Position numbers and translations under genes: made by a program | The notes under the pieces: generated by a model | What the model saw: only the letters and a program-made list of their open reading frames with translations | What the model was told of the DNA's origin: nothing | Databases searched by the model: none | Shown here: positions 6,831-7,081 of the stretch, piece after piece | Layout: every line of letters begins with the position of its first letter | Position numbering within the stretch: position 1 is the stretch's first letter | Source: an uncultured Porphyromonadaceae bacterium | GTDB lineage: Bacteria; Bacteroidota; Bacteroidia; Bacteroidales; CAMTPD01 | Length of the DNA: 7,081 nucleotides | Direction: 5' to 3' | Assembly: GCA_947074265.1 (NCBI GenBank) | Contig: CAMTPD010000067.1 | Span: 1-7,081, forward strand

Positions 6831-6844
6831 TATAGATAGAAGAA

Positions 6845-6868
6845 CGCCGGATGTTGCAGCATCCGGCG
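6845..6868 (+). other. GC-rich hairpin between anti-sigma gene and susC
   Basis: CGCCGGATG (6845-6853) pairs perfectly with CATCCGGCG (6860-6868) around a 6-base loop; a further T-G wobble can shorten the loop to TGCA. It begins 14 nt after the anti-sigma stop codon and ends 56 nt before the susC ATG. No T-run follows it, so it is not a standard intrinsic terminator. It may partly uncouple susC from the anti-sigma gene by pausing, protect the 3' end of a processed transcript, or form part of the susC leader. Confidence 0.75.
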
Positions 6869-6878
6869 ATACATAAAG

Positions 6879-6909
6879 TCAATACTAACCTATCAAATTC
6901 AGTACTAAC
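6879..6909 (+). repeat. Imperfect tandem repeat in the susC leader
   Basis: TCAATACTAAC (6879-6889) and TCAGTACTAAC (6899-6909) match at 10 of 11 positions with a 20-bp period, about two helical turns. They lie just upstream of the susC start and after the hairpin. They could be paired protein-binding sites or chance similarity in A/T/C-rich leader sequence. Confidence 0.4.
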
Positions 6910-6924
6910 AAACAAAACAAAGTT

Positions 6925-7081
6925 ATGAAAAGTAGGCGTTTATCCGTACCCCTTCTTGCAAAAAGTAAGGGGATTAAGAAACTTTTAAGAATTATGAAAA
7001 TCAGTGTAGCCTTATCTTTTGCCGCAGTGTTGCAATTGTATGCATTAGATGCTAACTCGCAAAATGCAAAAGTCTCAATTG
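6925..7081 (+). CDS. SusC/RagA-like TonB-dependent outer-membrane receptor, N-terminal fragment
   Basis: The first 52 codons are present and the gene runs off the window. The reading begins MKSRRLSVPLLAKSKG, continues with basic IKKLLRIMK and a hydrophobic core ISVALSFAAVLQLYAL (26-41), then DANSQNAKVSI. This is the characteristic opening of Bacteroidetes SusC-type proteins, with signal-peptide cleavage near ANSQ followed by a QNAKVSI segment that usually leads into an STN or carboxypeptidase-like domain. An STN signalling domain would be expected for a receptor paired with sigma/FecR, but it lies outside the window. The protein would import glycan fragments across the outer membrane with a SusD partner. 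The ATG at 6925 follows a typical A-rich leader and gives a long basic n-region; the internal ATG at 6994 would give a conventional signal peptide. Confidence 0.85.
   Translation, partial: MKSRRLSVPLLAKSKGIKKLLRIMKISVALSFAAVLQLYALDANSQNAKVSI

Noticed and set aside
6845..6868. REP/BIME-like element, because GCCGGATG resembles enterobacterial REP sequence
   Set aside because: There is one copy, the genes are clearly Bacteroidales, and the resemblance is limited to a short GC-rich stem.
1..7081. CRISPR arrays, tRNA or rRNA genes, insertion sequences, attachment sites
   Set aside because: I saw no regularly spaced repeats, no tRNA- or rRNA-like segments, and no transposase or integrase coding sequence. 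Genes and short intergenic regions account for the whole window.

Overview
The window looks like one end of a contig from a gut-type Bacteroidales bacterium, probably Bacteroides or a close relative. The evidence is the combination of a GH95 fucosidase-type enzyme, an ECF sigma / FecR-like anti-sigma / SusC-like receptor series, A-rich leaders with little Shine-Dalgarno signal, and TAnnTTTG-like promoter boxes. The species cannot be fixed from sequence alone. Bases 1-47 are not genomic. They are an untrimmed Illumina P7/index/read-2 adapter fused to the genomic insert, so the true sequence starts at base 48.

Left (48-1067, plus strand): the C-terminal part of a GH95 glycoside hydrolase (alpha-L-fucosidase or alpha-L-galactosidase type), whose N-terminal half lies beyond the contig end. 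It converges on the next operon, and a strong bidirectional hairpin terminator (1084-1123) separates them.

Middle (1132-4898, minus strand): gnd, zwf and pgl, in transcription order, form a compact operon. It encodes all three enzymes of the oxidative pentose phosphate pathway, from glucose 6-phosphate through 6-phosphogluconolactone and 6-phosphogluconate to ribulose 5-phosphate, with reduction of two NADP+. The spacing is 12 nt between gnd and zwf, and zwf and pgl overlap by 4 nt (ATGA).

Right (5100-7081, plus strand, divergent from gnd): an ECF sigma factor, a FecR-family anti-sigma factor with one membrane span, and the first 52 codons of a SusC/TonB-dependent receptor cut by the window edge. 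This is the usual start of a polysaccharide-utilization locus controlled by trans-envelope signalling: the receptor binds glycan, the periplasmic part of the anti-sigma factor senses receptor occupancy, and the sigma factor is released to activate the locus. The substrate is not visible because SusD and the enzymes lie downstream.

I found no previously undescribed multi-gene system. The most interesting unexplained signals are non-coding. Between sigma and anti-sigma genes there is a perfect 10-bp inverted repeat around a promoter-like element, a possible set of alternative RNA pairings, and a G5-containing candidate ECF promoter. Between the anti-sigma gene and susC there is a GC-rich hairpin without a T-tract.
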